Shown here one piece after another: positions 14,378 through 22,019 of a stretch of 22,487 nt of DNA; position 1 is the first letter of the stretch, and every line of letters starts with the position of its first letter. The DNA is from an uncultured Anaerolineae bacterium (GTDB lineage: Bacteria; Chloroflexota; Anaerolineae; Anaerolineales; Villigracilaceae): assembly GCA_903854805.1 (NCBI GenBank), contig CAINXK010000382.1, positions 1-22,487 on the forward strand. Direction: 5' to 3'. The position numbers were made by a program, and so were the translations under genes. The notes below the pieces were generated by a model. That model worked only from the letters and a program-made list of their open reading frames with translations, did not search any database and was not told where the DNA came from.

Positions 14378-15475
14378 ATGTCAGAAATTAACCGTGCACA
14401 TAATTTCAATGCCGGCCCATCCATTCTACCGCTATCGGTACTGGAACAGGCTCAGAAAGAATTGATCGACTTTAAGGGCACCGGCATGTCAGTGATGGAA
14501 ATCAGCCATCGCTCGAAAGAATTCGAGACTGTAATCGCTGAAGCAGAGCAAGACCTGCGCTCCTTGATGGGAATCCCTGCGAATTACAAGGTGCTGTTCC
14601 TACAAGGCGGCGCAACGCTGCAGTTTGCCATGATCCCGATGAACCTGCGTCCTGCCGGCTCGTCCGCCGATTATGTCGTTACCGGCTCCTGGAGCAAAAG
14701 CGCGTTAAAAGAAGCCCAAAAACTTGGGACAACCAAATCTGTCTTTAGTGCCGAAACAGACAATTTCAAGCGCATTCCTAATCAGGATGAACTTAAACTC
14801 GACCCACAAGCTGCCTACCTGTATTTCACATCGAATGAGACCATTCACGGCGTGGAATTCAAGGATGAACCGGTCCCGCCAGCAAATGTGCCTCTTTTTG
14901 TGGATACCTCATCTGACTTTATCAGCCGCCCGATTGATGTTACCAAATATGGTCTGATCTATGCCGGTGCCCAAAAGAATGCCGGGCCAGCAGGTGTGGT
15001 AGTCACAATTATCCGCGAAGACCTGCTGGAACGTGTCCCCGCCAACCTGCCAGCTATGCTCGATTACAAAGTTCAGGTAGCAGGCGGGTCGATGCACAAT
15101 ACGCCCCCCTGTTTTGCAATCTATATGGTTGGTCTGGTCTTCAAGTGGGCACTCAACCTGGGCGGGCTGACTGAAGTCCAACGGCGCAACGATGCAAAAG
15201 CGAAGGTGGTGTATAACGCTATTGACGAAAGCGGTGGATTCTACAAGGGACATGCCGAACGCGAAAGCCGTTCAAACATGAATATCACCTTCCGCCTGCC
15301 AACCGAAGAACTCGAAAATACCTTCGCTTCAGACGCCAAAAAACAAAATATGATCGGACTAAAAGGTCATCGCTCTGTTGGTGGCTTGCGCGCTTCGACC
15401 TACAACGCCCTGCCAATTGAATCTGCCGAAGCCCTGGCGGGATTCATGCGAGAATTTCAGCGCAAACACGGCTAG
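14378..15475 (+). CDS. serC: Phosphoserine aminotransferase
   Basis: The 365-residue class-V PLP aminotransferase converts 3-phosphohydroxypyruvate and glutamate to phosphoserine and 2-oxoglutarate, step two of serine synthesis. The protein opens with the SerC hallmark HNFNAGPSILP and shows GTGMSVMEISHRS at 34-46, LFLQGGATLQFAM at 73-85, TSNETIHGVEF near 151-161, and the PLP lysine K200 in YAGAQKNAGPAG. HNTPP at 240-244 and the C-terminal GLKGHRSVGGLRASTYNA complete the phosphate-binding pattern. Length is typical (about 360). AAGGAG lies 11 bases before the ATG. It is divergent from serA; serB is not in the window. A strong terminator follows its stop. Confidence 0.96.
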   Translation: MSEINRAHNFNAGPSILPLSVLEQAQKELIDFKGTGMSVMEISHRSKEFETVIAEAEQDLRSLMGIPANYKVLFLQGGATLQFAMIPMNLRPAGSSADYVVTGSWSKSALKEAQKLGTTKSVFSAETDNFKRIPNQDELKLDPQAAYLYFTSNETIHGVEFKDEPVPPANVPLFVDTSSDFISRPIDVTKYGLIYAGAQKNAGPAGVVVTIIREDLLERVPANLPAMLDYKVQVAGGSMHNTPPCFAIYMVGLVFKWALNLGGLTEVQRRNDAKAKVVYNAIDESGGFYKGHAERESRSNMNITFRLPTEELENTFASDAKKQNMIGLKGHRSVGGLRASTYNALPIESAEALAGFMREFQRKHG

Positions 15476-15503
15476 ATCCATGCAATACAGGTGAAACCAC
15501 AAC

Positions 15504-15534
15504 AAAACCCGGTTTCAAGATGAAACCGGGTTTT
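15504..15534 (+). terminator. Terminator of serC
   Basis: AAAACCCGGTTTCA (15504-15517), loop AGA, TGAAACCGGGTTTT (15521-15534): a perfect 14-base stem, A-run before and T-run after. The TATAAT of the next gene starts three bases behind it. Confidence 0.92.
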
Positions 15535-15536
15535 GT

Positions 15537-15542
15537 TATAAT
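15537..15542 (+). promoter_or_regulatory. -10 box of the 123-aa gene, abutting the serC terminator
   Basis: A perfect TATAAT ends six bases before ATG 15549. The -35 position (about 15514-15519, TTCAAG) lies inside the terminator stem. The predicted start falls on the ATG, so the mRNA should be leaderless. Confidence 0.6.
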
Positions 15543-15548
15543 AACACT

Positions 15549-15920
15549 ATGTCAGACGATCTCGAACTGTTCTTCCCAGAATTGAATCCGGCCGAAGCCG
15601 GAAATATTCCTGTCCCGCCAGATGAAATGCGCTTCCAGGAAGTAAAAGTTGAGCCGGTTTTGGATAACGGCCCCGTACGTATGCGCGTCTACGTGGAAAC
15701 AACTGCCTTTCAGCAGCGCCCATACATGGAAGTAACTCTCTTTAACAGCATCGGTGAAGAAATTGCATCAGCCAGTGTCATCGAACCAATGCAGAGGAAA
15801 AACGTTTTTACCATGCACCTACGCGGCGGGCAACAGAGTGGAAAATTCAGCCTGCAGGCACGTCTTTTTTACCCTGAAAAACCTGATTCGGATACCCGAG
15901 AAATTAAGTTTGAAATCTAA
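15549..15920 (+). CDS. Unknown 123-residue protein, probably all-beta
   Basis: I do not recognise the family. The acidic, Pro-containing N-terminus (about 1-30) leads into alternating hydrophobic strands (VRMRVYVETT, PYMEVTLFNS, IASASVI, NVFTMHL, KFSLQARLFYP, REIKFEI), consistent with a small beta-sandwich. There is no signal peptide, cysteine or membrane segment, so it is probably cytosolic or exported with a partner. No Shine-Dalgarno is present; a TATAAT ends six bases before the ATG, which favours a leaderless start. The M23 lipoprotein gene begins 16 bases after its stop, so they likely form one transcript. Coding status is well supported by context and codon pattern. Confidence 0.75.
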   Translation: MSDDLELFFPELNPAEAGNIPVPPDEMRFQEVKVEPVLDNGPVRMRVYVETTAFQQRPYMEVTLFNSIGEEIASASVIEPMQRKNVFTMHLRGGQQSGKFSLQARLFYPEKPDSDTREIKFEI

Positions 15921-15936
15921 AGCCATTCAATTGCGA

Positions 15937-16737
15937 ATGCAGTGCCTGTGCAAAACGATATTTCGCAATGCCTGCACAATTTTATTGGGTCTAGCCTTGA
16001 TTCTGGGAAGTTCCTGCACACCAGCCACCCAGAACAAATCAACTCCAGCTGCACAACTGAAGAAACCTGACATAACCCCAACCGCAGCACCAGCCACCCC
16101 GACAATTCTTCCAACTGCCACTGCGCATGCTTTGCTCAAAGCCGAGCCCTTAATTTGCTCCCCGTTGGCGATCCAACCACTGGACAAACTAAACCTGATC
16201 ATCACTCAACCCTTTATTATGCCTCGCGTAATGGATGATGGCACCTACAAAGACAGCGGTCATCATGGTCTGGATATAGGTTTCATCACACGTGGCAAAC
16301 AGAAATTCACCGGAACACCGGTGCTGGCTGTTGTGGATGGAACAATCAGCACCATCATCCATAACCGGCCCCCCTATGGCGATATGGTTATGCTGGAAAC
16401 ACCGTATGAACATATCCCAACGAAAATCATCGCGAACCACAAAATCCCGGTAGGGGATTCGCTCTATACAGTCTACGCACACTTACAAAATATCCAACAG
16501 CTAATTATTGGGCAGGAAGTCAATTGTGGGCACCAGATCGCAGAAACAGGTCTGACCGGGATGACTGACGGGCCTCACCTGCACTTTGAGACACGTTGGG
16601 GGCCAGCGAGGGCTAGCTTCCCAGTCATGGCGTATTACCTCAGCAACGTGACAGCTGACGAAGTAAAAAATTATACAATCTGGCGCATGAGCGGCAAGTA
16701 TCAGCTCTTCGACCCTTTTGAACTGCTAAATCCATAA
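15937..16737 (+). CDS. M23-family metallopeptidase lipoprotein (LytM-like)
   Basis: The 266-residue protein has an N-terminal signal with a hydrophobic core (TILLGLALILGSS) and Cys27 as the probable lipidation site. The lipobox is unusual because Gly is at -3. A Thr/Pro/Ala-rich linker (about 30-68) is followed by a peptidase domain (about 80-235). Zinc and catalytic residues are present: H110 and D113 in HHGLD, H182 in VYAHL, and H214/H216 in HLHFE. M23 enzymes cut peptide cross-links of peptidoglycan; here it would act outside the cell, anchored to the membrane. The frame is open back to 15754, but that part overlaps the previous gene and lacks a signal; ATG 15937 (or TTG 15931) gives the signal peptide. 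It is 16 bases after the 123-aa gene. Confidence 0.85.
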   Translation: MQCLCKTIFRNACTILLGLALILGSSCTPATQNKSTPAAQLKKPDITPTAAPATPTILPTATAHALLKAEPLICSPLAIQPLDKLNLIITQPFIMPRVMDDGTYKDSGHHGLDIGFITRGKQKFTGTPVLAVVDGTISTIIHNRPPYGDMVMLETPYEHIPTKIIANHKIPVGDSLYTVYAHLQNIQQLIIGQEVNCGHQIAETGLTGMTDGPHLHFETRWGPARASFPVMAYYLSNVTADEVKNYTIWRMSGKYQLFDPFELLNP

Positions 16738-16833
16738 ATGATCAGTTCAAACTCTGACCTGCAAATCAAAGACTGCCAACCTGATAACACCTTACAGCGC
16801 TGTAAAGAACGGTTTATTTGGTTCCTCTCAGAG

Positions 16834-16839
16834 TACAAT
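16834..16839 (+). promoter_or_regulatory. -10 box of the PD40 lipoprotein gene
   Basis: TACAAT ends eight bases before ATG 16848. No Shine-Dalgarno lies between, so the leader would be zero to two bases. No good -35 is visible. Confidence 0.45.
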
Positions 16840-16847
16840 TGACTCTT

Positions 16848-18668
16848 ATGAACCGCAACTACGCTTTGCTGGCAATTTTGTTGATACAGATTACACTGCT
16901 CGGCGCCTGCATCAAACCACTTGAAACAGCAACGCCCAGCCCCGCAGCGACGAATACCATTACCCTGACGTCATCCCCAACACTTACAGCCAGCAGTACC
17001 CCGACACGAACAGCCACGCCATTGCCCGGCGATATGACTCAAACGTTCATCCTATCCATGGATGATAATGGCTATAATCATTTGTTTGCGTACGCGCCAT
17101 TAAAAATGGCACCGTTGCGCTTGACTAATGGGTTATGGGATGATGTATCTCCGGCTATTAATAGAGATGGCAATAAGGTTATTTTCGCTTCCAATCGCAA
17201 TGCATATTGGGATCTTTATACGCTAAGCCTGACAGATGGTCAAATCGCCCGAATCACGGACACACCAGAATTCGATGGCAATCCGGCCTGGTCTCCAGAT
17301 GATCAATGGATCACCTACGAAACAATGTCCGGCGACCAGATGGAAATCAATATCCTTTCAATTTCGAATCCTGGGCAAACCATTCAGTTGACAAATGATC
17401 CTGCCTTCGACCAGGATCCGGTCTGGTCTCCGCTTGGACGCGAGGTGGCTTTCGTTTCAAATCGCAGCGGGGATAATGAAATCTGGGTCGCCAATCTGGA
17501 TAAGCCAGATGATGGCCGTTTTGTTAATATGAGCCAGGCTCCTGACAGTACCGATACCCGCCCAAGCTGGTCGCCAGATGGCAGCAAGCTAGCCTGGGCT
17601 TCTCACAAAAACGGTGAACCTGATGGTATTTACGCATGGGATAGCATTTACCCAGAGCAACCGCCAGTGCACGCCGGGTCAGGTGATTGGCCCGCCTGGA
17701 GCGCATCGGGAAATGAAATCGCGACACGGCTGGCAGGTCCTAACCAGGATTACCTGGTTGCTTATGCTCTCAACGGCACTCTGCTGCTACCACCGACACC
17801 GATCCCGGATATCCACGGATTGGATTGGCATCTTGAACGGGTTACTGGCCTACCGAATACTTTCTATAACCAGGGTTTGCTGACTCCTACGGCACTCTGG
17901 CAACCACAAGAACAACTCGTGGATGACAATCCCGGAAAACGCGCCTCGATCGTTAAGCTCCAGGATGTGGATGCTCCACACCCTTACTTGCATGATGCTG
18001 TCAACGAATCGTTCATAGCCCTGCGACAGCGCATCATCAATGATACCGGATGGGACGCGCTTGCCAGTCTGGAAAACGCTTATACACCACTCACATCAGA
18101 GCTGGACCCTGGCAAAGCCCAGGACTGGCTCTTCACAGGGCGAGCAATCGCGATAAATCCACTAACCATCAACGCAGGCTGGATGGTTAGCGTGCGTGAA
18201 GAAATAGATGGGAGAACTTACTGGCGTATCTTTCTGCGAACCCTTGCGCAGGATGGATCACAAGGCGAACCCTTGCGCGTGCTGCCCTGGGACCTATCTT
18301 CACGCTACAGTCTCGACCCATCAGCTTACGATCAGGGCGGCGCATATGCAGCCTCCATCCCATCCGGGTTCTGGGTGGACCTGACCGCAACAGCCCACAA
18401 GTTTGGCTGGGAACGCATCCCAGCGCTCGATAACTGGCGAACTTATTTCAAAGGCATTCAGTTCAACGAATTCATCATGAGCAACGGCCTGGACTGGCGT
18501 ACAGCCATGCTGCAGCTTTACCCCATAGATATATTTATCACGCCTACAGTTATCATTCCTCCAACGCGTACACCCACCGCAACACCAAAGGGTTATCGAT
18601 ATAAGACGGCAACACCCACGCTAACATCTACTCCCACGATGCGACCCACATTTACAGTTGCGCCATGA
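16848..18668 (+). CDS. Lipoprotein with PD40 (TolB-like) beta-propeller and unrecognised C-terminal domain
   Basis: The 606-residue protein has a signal with lipobox LLGAC (Cys21) and a Thr/Ser/Pro-rich linker (about 25-60). About five PD40 blades follow (roughly 70-310), each with the W-S-P-D-G type turn: NRDGNKVIFASNR, WSPDDQWITYE, WSPLGREVAFVSNRSG, WSPDGSKLAWASHKNG and WSASGNEIATR. Such propellers bind proteins or sugars outside the cell. From about 350 to 560 is a domain I cannot name, with conserved-looking GWERIPALDNWRTYF and FNEFIMSNGLDWRTAMLQLYP. The C-terminus is again Thr/Pro-rich. ATG 16848 is chosen because it gives the signal peptide. Its TGA overlaps the next ATG (ATGA), so it is translationally coupled to a second M23 lipoprotein, which points to an envelope role. 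Confidence 0.8.
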   Translation: MNRNYALLAILLIQITLLGACIKPLETATPSPAATNTITLTSSPTLTASSTPTRTATPLPGDMTQTFILSMDDNGYNHLFAYAPLKMAPLRLTNGLWDDVSPAINRDGNKVIFASNRNAYWDLYTLSLTDGQIARITDTPEFDGNPAWSPDDQWITYETMSGDQMEINILSISNPGQTIQLTNDPAFDQDPVWSPLGREVAFVSNRSGDNEIWVANLDKPDDGRFVNMSQAPDSTDTRPSWSPDGSKLAWASHKNGEPDGIYAWDSIYPEQPPVHAGSGDWPAWSASGNEIATRLAGPNQDYLVAYALNGTLLLPPTPIPDIHGLDWHLERVTGLPNTFYNQGLLTPTALWQPQEQLVDDNPGKRASIVKLQDVDAPHPYLHDAVNESFIALRQRIINDTGWDALASLENAYTPLTSELDPGKAQDWLFTGRAIAINPLTINAGWMVSVREEIDGRTYWRIFLRTLAQDGSQGEPLRVLPWDLSSRYSLDPSAYDQGGAYAASIPSGFWVDLTATAHKFGWERIPALDNWRTYFKGIQFNEFIMSNGLDWRTAMLQLYPIDIFITPTVIIPPTRTPTATPKGYRYKTATPTLTSTPTMRPTFTVAP

Positions 18669-19774
18669 ACACCAAACACCTATCGATCTTCCTGGTAATA
18701 CTTTGGGTATTATCCGCCTGCCAAACAAATGTAAAGCCAGCAGCAGGTACTGCAACTGCGGTAATTAATCGGCCAATAGCCGTACCCAAAATTATCCCGA
18801 CAGAGGCAATGACAGCCGCAGCCTGTCCCAACCCCGATTGCATATTTATCCGCACAACCCCTGGGCAGACTGCGCCGCTAAGGTTGAGCTTGCCTACGCC
18901 TGGCGACGAACCAGTTTCAGCATGGCGACCACCACAATATCCAGTACCATTGGCTTTTGGAGAATTTGACCATTTCTACCTTGCCCGCCCAATTGCAGCG
19001 GACGTAGTCAACTGGCCAATCGCAAATTATCGTTACGGTGGAACAGATTTATCCCCAGGAATCACACACACCGGGGTTGATATTCCATCCCTATCCGGAA
19101 CGCCGGTTTTAGCAGCCGGTCCCGGCGTGATCACCTGGGCTGGTTGGGGGCTTTTCAGCAGCGCCCCAGATAACATCAAAGACCCTTATGGGATCGCGGT
19201 AGCGATTCGACATGATTTTGGATACAACGGACAGGCGATATACACCATTTATGCCCACCTGCAAGCTGTAAATGTCTCTTTAGGGCAATGGGTGGATACT
19301 GGCACTCAGATTGGCGAAGTTGGAGATACAGGCTACACAACGGGACCACACTTGCATTTCGAACTGCGTCTGGGCAAAGATTCTTACTACAACACCAGGA
19401 ATCCTGAGCTATGGATCGCCCCACCACAAGGCTGGGGAGTACTGGCTGGCCAGGTATTGGATTCAAATCGCGAACCAGCACACAGCCGGGTTGTTTTTAT
19501 CCGCTCCGTGGAGACCAACCGAGAATGGACCGTCAATACTTATGGTCCCGAAGCAGTCAACCCCGATGAATACTATGCAGAAAATATGGTCATAAGCGAC
19601 CTGCCGGCCGGGCGATACGAGGTCAAAATTGCATTTTCAGAAAAGCTGACAGATAAGATCGAATTGACTATCAGACCGGGGCGAGTGACATACTTCGTTT
19701 ACAGAGGCACTTTCGGATTCAGCAACACCGCCCTGCCTGCTGTGCTCACTCCAACCCCAGCAACCATACCCTGA
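18665..19774 (+). CDS. M23-family metallopeptidase lipoprotein with C-terminal beta domain
   Basis: The 369-residue protein has lipobox LSAC (Cys19) after a short hydrophobic signal, a linker and lead-in region to about 110, and an M23 domain at about 115-240. H135/D139 in THTGVD, H198 in IYAHL and H229/H231 in HLHFE are intact. Residues about 255-350 (VLAGQVLDSNREPAHSRVVF, DLPAGRYEVKIAF) resemble a carboxypeptidase-regulatory or prealbumin-like beta-sandwich. A short Thr/Pro tail ends it. It likely hydrolyses peptidoglycan peptides on the outer face of the membrane. The start overlaps the preceding stop by four bases (ATGA). It is paralogous in role to the M23 gene at 15937, but the sequences differ outside the catalytic motifs. 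Confidence 0.87.
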   Translation: MNTKHLSIFLVILWVLSACQTNVKPAAGTATAVINRPIAVPKIIPTEAMTAAACPNPDCIFIRTTPGQTAPLRLSLPTPGDEPVSAWRPPQYPVPLAFGEFDHFYLARPIAADVVNWPIANYRYGGTDLSPGITHTGVDIPSLSGTPVLAAGPGVITWAGWGLFSSAPDNIKDPYGIAVAIRHDFGYNGQAIYTIYAHLQAVNVSLGQWVDTGTQIGEVGDTGYTTGPHLHFELRLGKDSYYNTRNPELWIAPPQGWGVLAGQVLDSNREPAHSRVVFIRSVETNREWTVNTYGPEAVNPDEYYAENMVISDLPAGRYEVKIAFSEKLTDKIELTIRPGRVTYFVYRGTFGFSNTALPAVLTPTPATIP

Positions 19775-19894
19775 CAGGCCAGGCAAACTCTGGGCCGCCG
19801 CTCCTAAAATAATACCCAATAAATTTAAACCAAAGTACCCATAATTTCCACAGCCGGTAATGGGGAAGAACGGACCAAGTGTACAAAACACCTC

Positions 19895-19922
19895 TTGACG
19901 CACTGAACATTTGTGCTACACT
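19895..19922 (+). promoter_or_regulatory. recA promoter with extended -10
   Basis: TTGACG (19895-19900), a 16-base spacer and TACACT (19917-19922), with TG one base before the -10 (TGC-TACACT). Transcription would begin near 19929. Confidence 0.6.
19904..19917. promoter_or_regulatory. Candidate LexA (SOS) box in the recA promoter
   Basis: TGAACATTTGTGCT matches the Gram-positive-type SOS consensus GAAC-N4-GTTC with one mismatch in the right half (GTGC). It lies exactly in the spacer between -35 and -10, where repressor would block polymerase. Confidence 0.5.
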
Positions 19923-19925
19923 ATA

Positions 19926-19939
19926 TTAGTATTTACTAA
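19926..19939. repeat. Palindrome at the recA transcription start
   Basis: TTAGTA-TT-TACTAA is an exact 6+6 inverted repeat covering about -3 to +11. It could be a second operator site. Confidence 0.4.
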
Positions 19940-20199
19940 CCGGTATCCAGGTTCAGATATTCATCATCACAACCATTTTGTGAAAATGAACAAAAGTCGG
20001 TGATTTGTTCTGCAGGTGGTTTTTTTGCGGAAAGCATTATGAAAATGAATTTTCAGATCAGAACTCCCGCGAAATAGCCACAAAAAATAATTTTCCCCTA
20101 TCTGGGCGTGTGCTAGCGATTAACCAGTGCACCCCGCGCGTATGTAAATACCTGTAGACTTCTTCTTTTTTGTTTGCTTAATTGTCTTGGAGAGAAAAC

Positions 20200-21285
20200 A
20201 TGGCACGTAAATCACAAGAACTGGCTCCCGCAGTACGCCAGGATAATGATGCTAAAAAGGCTGTGCTCGATAAAGCCGTTGGGGATATCATCAAACGCTA
20301 CGGTGATGGTTCAATCATGCGACTGGGTGAAGCTCACAGCATGGTCGTGGACGCCATCCCAACAGGCGCACTTTCACTGGATCTGGCCTTGGGCATTGGT
20401 GGAATTCCTCGCGGACGCATTAGCGAAATCTACGGTCCGGAATCATCCGGTAAAACTACGCTTTGCCAGCATATTGTTGCTGAAGCACAAAAATTGGGCG
20501 GAACAGCAGCTTATATTGATATGGAACATGCCCTCGATCCATCATACGCTGCCAAATGCGGCGTAGATATTAATAACCTTCTGGTTTCGCAACCTGATAC
20601 TGGAGAACAAGCACTTGAAATCACTGAGACCCTGGTCCGTTCAGGTGCAGTCGATCTGGTAGTTGTCGACTCGGTGGCTGCCCTGGTGCCGCGCTCCGAA
20701 CTTGAAGGCGACATGGGTGACGCGACCATGGGTGTACAAGCGCGCTTAATGTCTCAGGCTCTGCGCAAATTATCTGGTGCCATCAACCAGACCAAGACGT
20801 CGGTGGTCTTCACCAATCAGCTGCGCCAAAAAATCGGTGTTATGTTTGGCAATCCAGAAACCACCACTGGTGGGCAGGCTCTTAAGTTTTATGCATCGGT
20901 ACGCCTAGACGTACGCCGTATTCAGGCCATCAAAATGGGCGAAGAAGTTATCGGGAACCGCACGCGGGTACGTGTGGTTAAGAATAAAGTTGCTCCACCC
21001 TTCCGCACCGCTGAATTTGATATCATGTTCAATGAAGGCATCTCCAAAGTCGGCGATATGCTCGATTTGGCTACCAAACTCGAAATCATCACAAAGCGAG
21101 GCGCTTTCTTCTCATATGGTGATATCCGCATTGGGCAGGGACGCGAAAACTCCAAAGAATTCCTGCGCCAAAACTCGGACCTGGCCAACGAAATTGAAAC
21201 CGTCATTCGCCAAAAGGCCCTGGGCGGCGAAATTATCCTGCCAATTGACATAAGCGGTGATGAAAGCGTCAGCGGAGACGAATAA
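20200..21285 (+). CDS. recA: Recombinase RecA
   Basis: The 361-residue protein is the bacterial recombinase that polymerises on single-stranded DNA, drives strand exchange and triggers LexA self-cleavage. The Walker A motif GPESSGKT is at 79-86. The protein also has [13 protein letters not shown], the Walker B region [17 protein letters not shown], the L1/L2 DNA-binding loops ([21 protein letters not shown] in part; [20 protein letters not shown] in part) and an acidic tail GDESVSGDE. Length is typical. ATG 20200 is chosen over the in-frame TTG at 20182 because GGAG (20189-20192) is correctly spaced for 20200 and the family starts here. A lipoprotein gene follows eight bases after the stop. 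Confidence 0.97.
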   Translation: MARKSQELAPAVRQDNDAKKAVLDKAVGDIIKRYGDGSIMRLGEAHSMVVDAIPTGALSLDLALGIGGIPRGRISEIYGPESSGKTTLCQHIVAEAQKLGGTAAYIDMEHALDPSYAAKCGVDINNLLVSQPDTGEQALEITETLVRSGAVDLVVVDSVAALVPRSELEGDMGDATMGVQARLMSQALRKLSGAINQTKTSVVFTNQLRQKIGVMFGNPETTTGGQALKFYASVRLDVRRIQAIKMGEEVIGNRTRVRVVKNKVAPPFRTAEFDIMFNEGISKVGDMLDLATKLEIITKRGAFFSYGDIRIGQGRENSKEFLRQNSDLANEIETVIRQKALGGEIILPIDISGDESVSGDE

Positions 21286-21292
21286 CCCGGCT

Positions 21293-21967
21293 ATGCGACG
21301 CAACTTGTTTCGCACTCCACAATACGCAATACGTTTTTTGTGTTGCGTATTGTTCTTTTTTCTCGGCAGCTGCACTCCAGCTGCCACTCCCACACCCTTC
21401 ATTGCACCTCGTAGTCAAAAAAACACGCCGACAGGAATAAGCAGCGTCGCGCCTGTTACGACATCGCCGCAAGCTGCTTTGGATCCTTTGGCCTCAGCAA
21501 CCGCAAGTCCTGCGCTGGAAAACCCTGCCACAACCCAGGCCGCGCTCCCATTTCCGACCATCGCACCACCCGAGGCAACGCTTCCTGTCCCAACTATAGA
21601 ACCAGCCAGCCCCACTCCTCAAGAACAAAACTGTGCCGATTCTATGAAATATGTGGAAGACATTAACTATCCCGATGGCACTATCGTTTCGCCCGGACAG
21701 GCAATCGAAAAACAATGGCTGGTGGAAAATAATGGTTCCTGTGATTGGGATGGTCGCTATCGTCTCAAACTGATCGACGGATACACAGACCTGGGTGCAC
21801 CAAGCGAACTAGCCCTTTATCCTGCGCGCGCCGGAACACAAATTACCATATCCATAAGCTTCATCGCCCCGGCTGACCCCGGTTCATACCGTACAGCCTG
21901 GCAAGCCTACAATCCCGATGGGACTGCCTTTGGCGATCCAATCTATATGGAAATTATCATCAACTAG
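21293..21967 (+). CDS. Lipoprotein with NBR1-type Ig-like domain
   Basis: The 224-residue protein has a positively charged start (MRRNLFR), a hydrophobic core and lipobox FLGSC (Cys27). A long Thr/Pro/Ala linker (about 28-112) leads to an Ig-like domain at about 115-224. That domain shows the pattern of the NBR1 ('next to BRCA1') Ig-like fold: DGTIVSPGQAIEKQWLVEN, GSCDWDGRYRLKLIDG, and ISISFIAPADPGSYRTAWQA. Domains of this kind are common in extracellular proteins of Chloroflexota, where the role is presumed to be binding or scaffolding. The frame opens at 21257 inside recA; ATG 21293 gives the signal peptide. No Shine-Dalgarno is visible. A terminator-like hairpin lies inside the signal-peptide codons. 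Confidence 0.85.
   Translation: MRRNLFRTPQYAIRFLCCVLFFFLGSCTPAATPTPFIAPRSQKNTPTGISSVAPVTTSPQAALDPLASATASPALENPATTQAALPFPTIAPPEATLPVPTIEPASPTPQEQNCADSMKYVEDINYPDGTIVSPGQAIEKQWLVENNGSCDWDGRYRLKLIDGYTDLGAPSELALYPARAGTQITISISFIAPADPGSYRTAWQAYNPDGTAFGDPIYMEIIIN
21319..21362 (+). terminator. Terminator-like hairpin inside the lipoprotein signal-peptide codons, behind recA
   Basis: ACAATACGCAATAC (21319-21332) pairs with GTGTTGCGTATTGT (21340-21353) with one G.U, around a T-rich loop, followed by TCTTTTTT. It has the form of an intrinsic terminator 34 bases after the recA stop, yet it lies within the coding region of the next gene. Confidence 0.7.
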
Positions 21968-22019
21968 AAAAAACACAGAATTTCTGCACCAAATTCGAGA
22001 ACATATTTCTAGTCGTTAA

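Larger units (their letters stand above)
19775..20199. other. recA upstream region, 425 bases, with long structured leader
   Basis: It holds a promoter with an SOS-like box (19895-19922), a palindrome (19926-19939), and a predicted leader of about 270 bases. In the leader are short inverted repeats: CATTTT/AAAATG (19974-19988), GAACAAA/TTTGTTC (19988-20010, with a run of seven T nine bases later at 20020-20026) and TGAAAAT/ATTTTCA (20040-20055). No coding sequence is convincing. Confidence 0.5.

Noticed and set aside
15754..15936. 61-residue extension of the first M23 lipoprotein
   Set aside because: It overlaps the 123-aa gene in another frame and would bury the signal peptide.
20182..20199. 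TTG start six codons before the recA ATG
   Set aside because: The Shine-Dalgarno GGAG lies inside these codons and is spaced for ATG 20200, which matches the RecA family start.
21257..21292. Start of the NBR1-Ig lipoprotein inside recA
   Set aside because: It would add 12 non-signal residues ahead of the MRRNLFR signal start; ATG 21293 gives a normal lipoprotein signal.
21978..22016. Palindromic bits CAGAA-T-TTCTG and AGAA-N5-TTCT before tgt as terminator or SOS box
   Set aside because: The first has no T-run and is too short to terminate; the second does not match GAAC-N4-GTTC.
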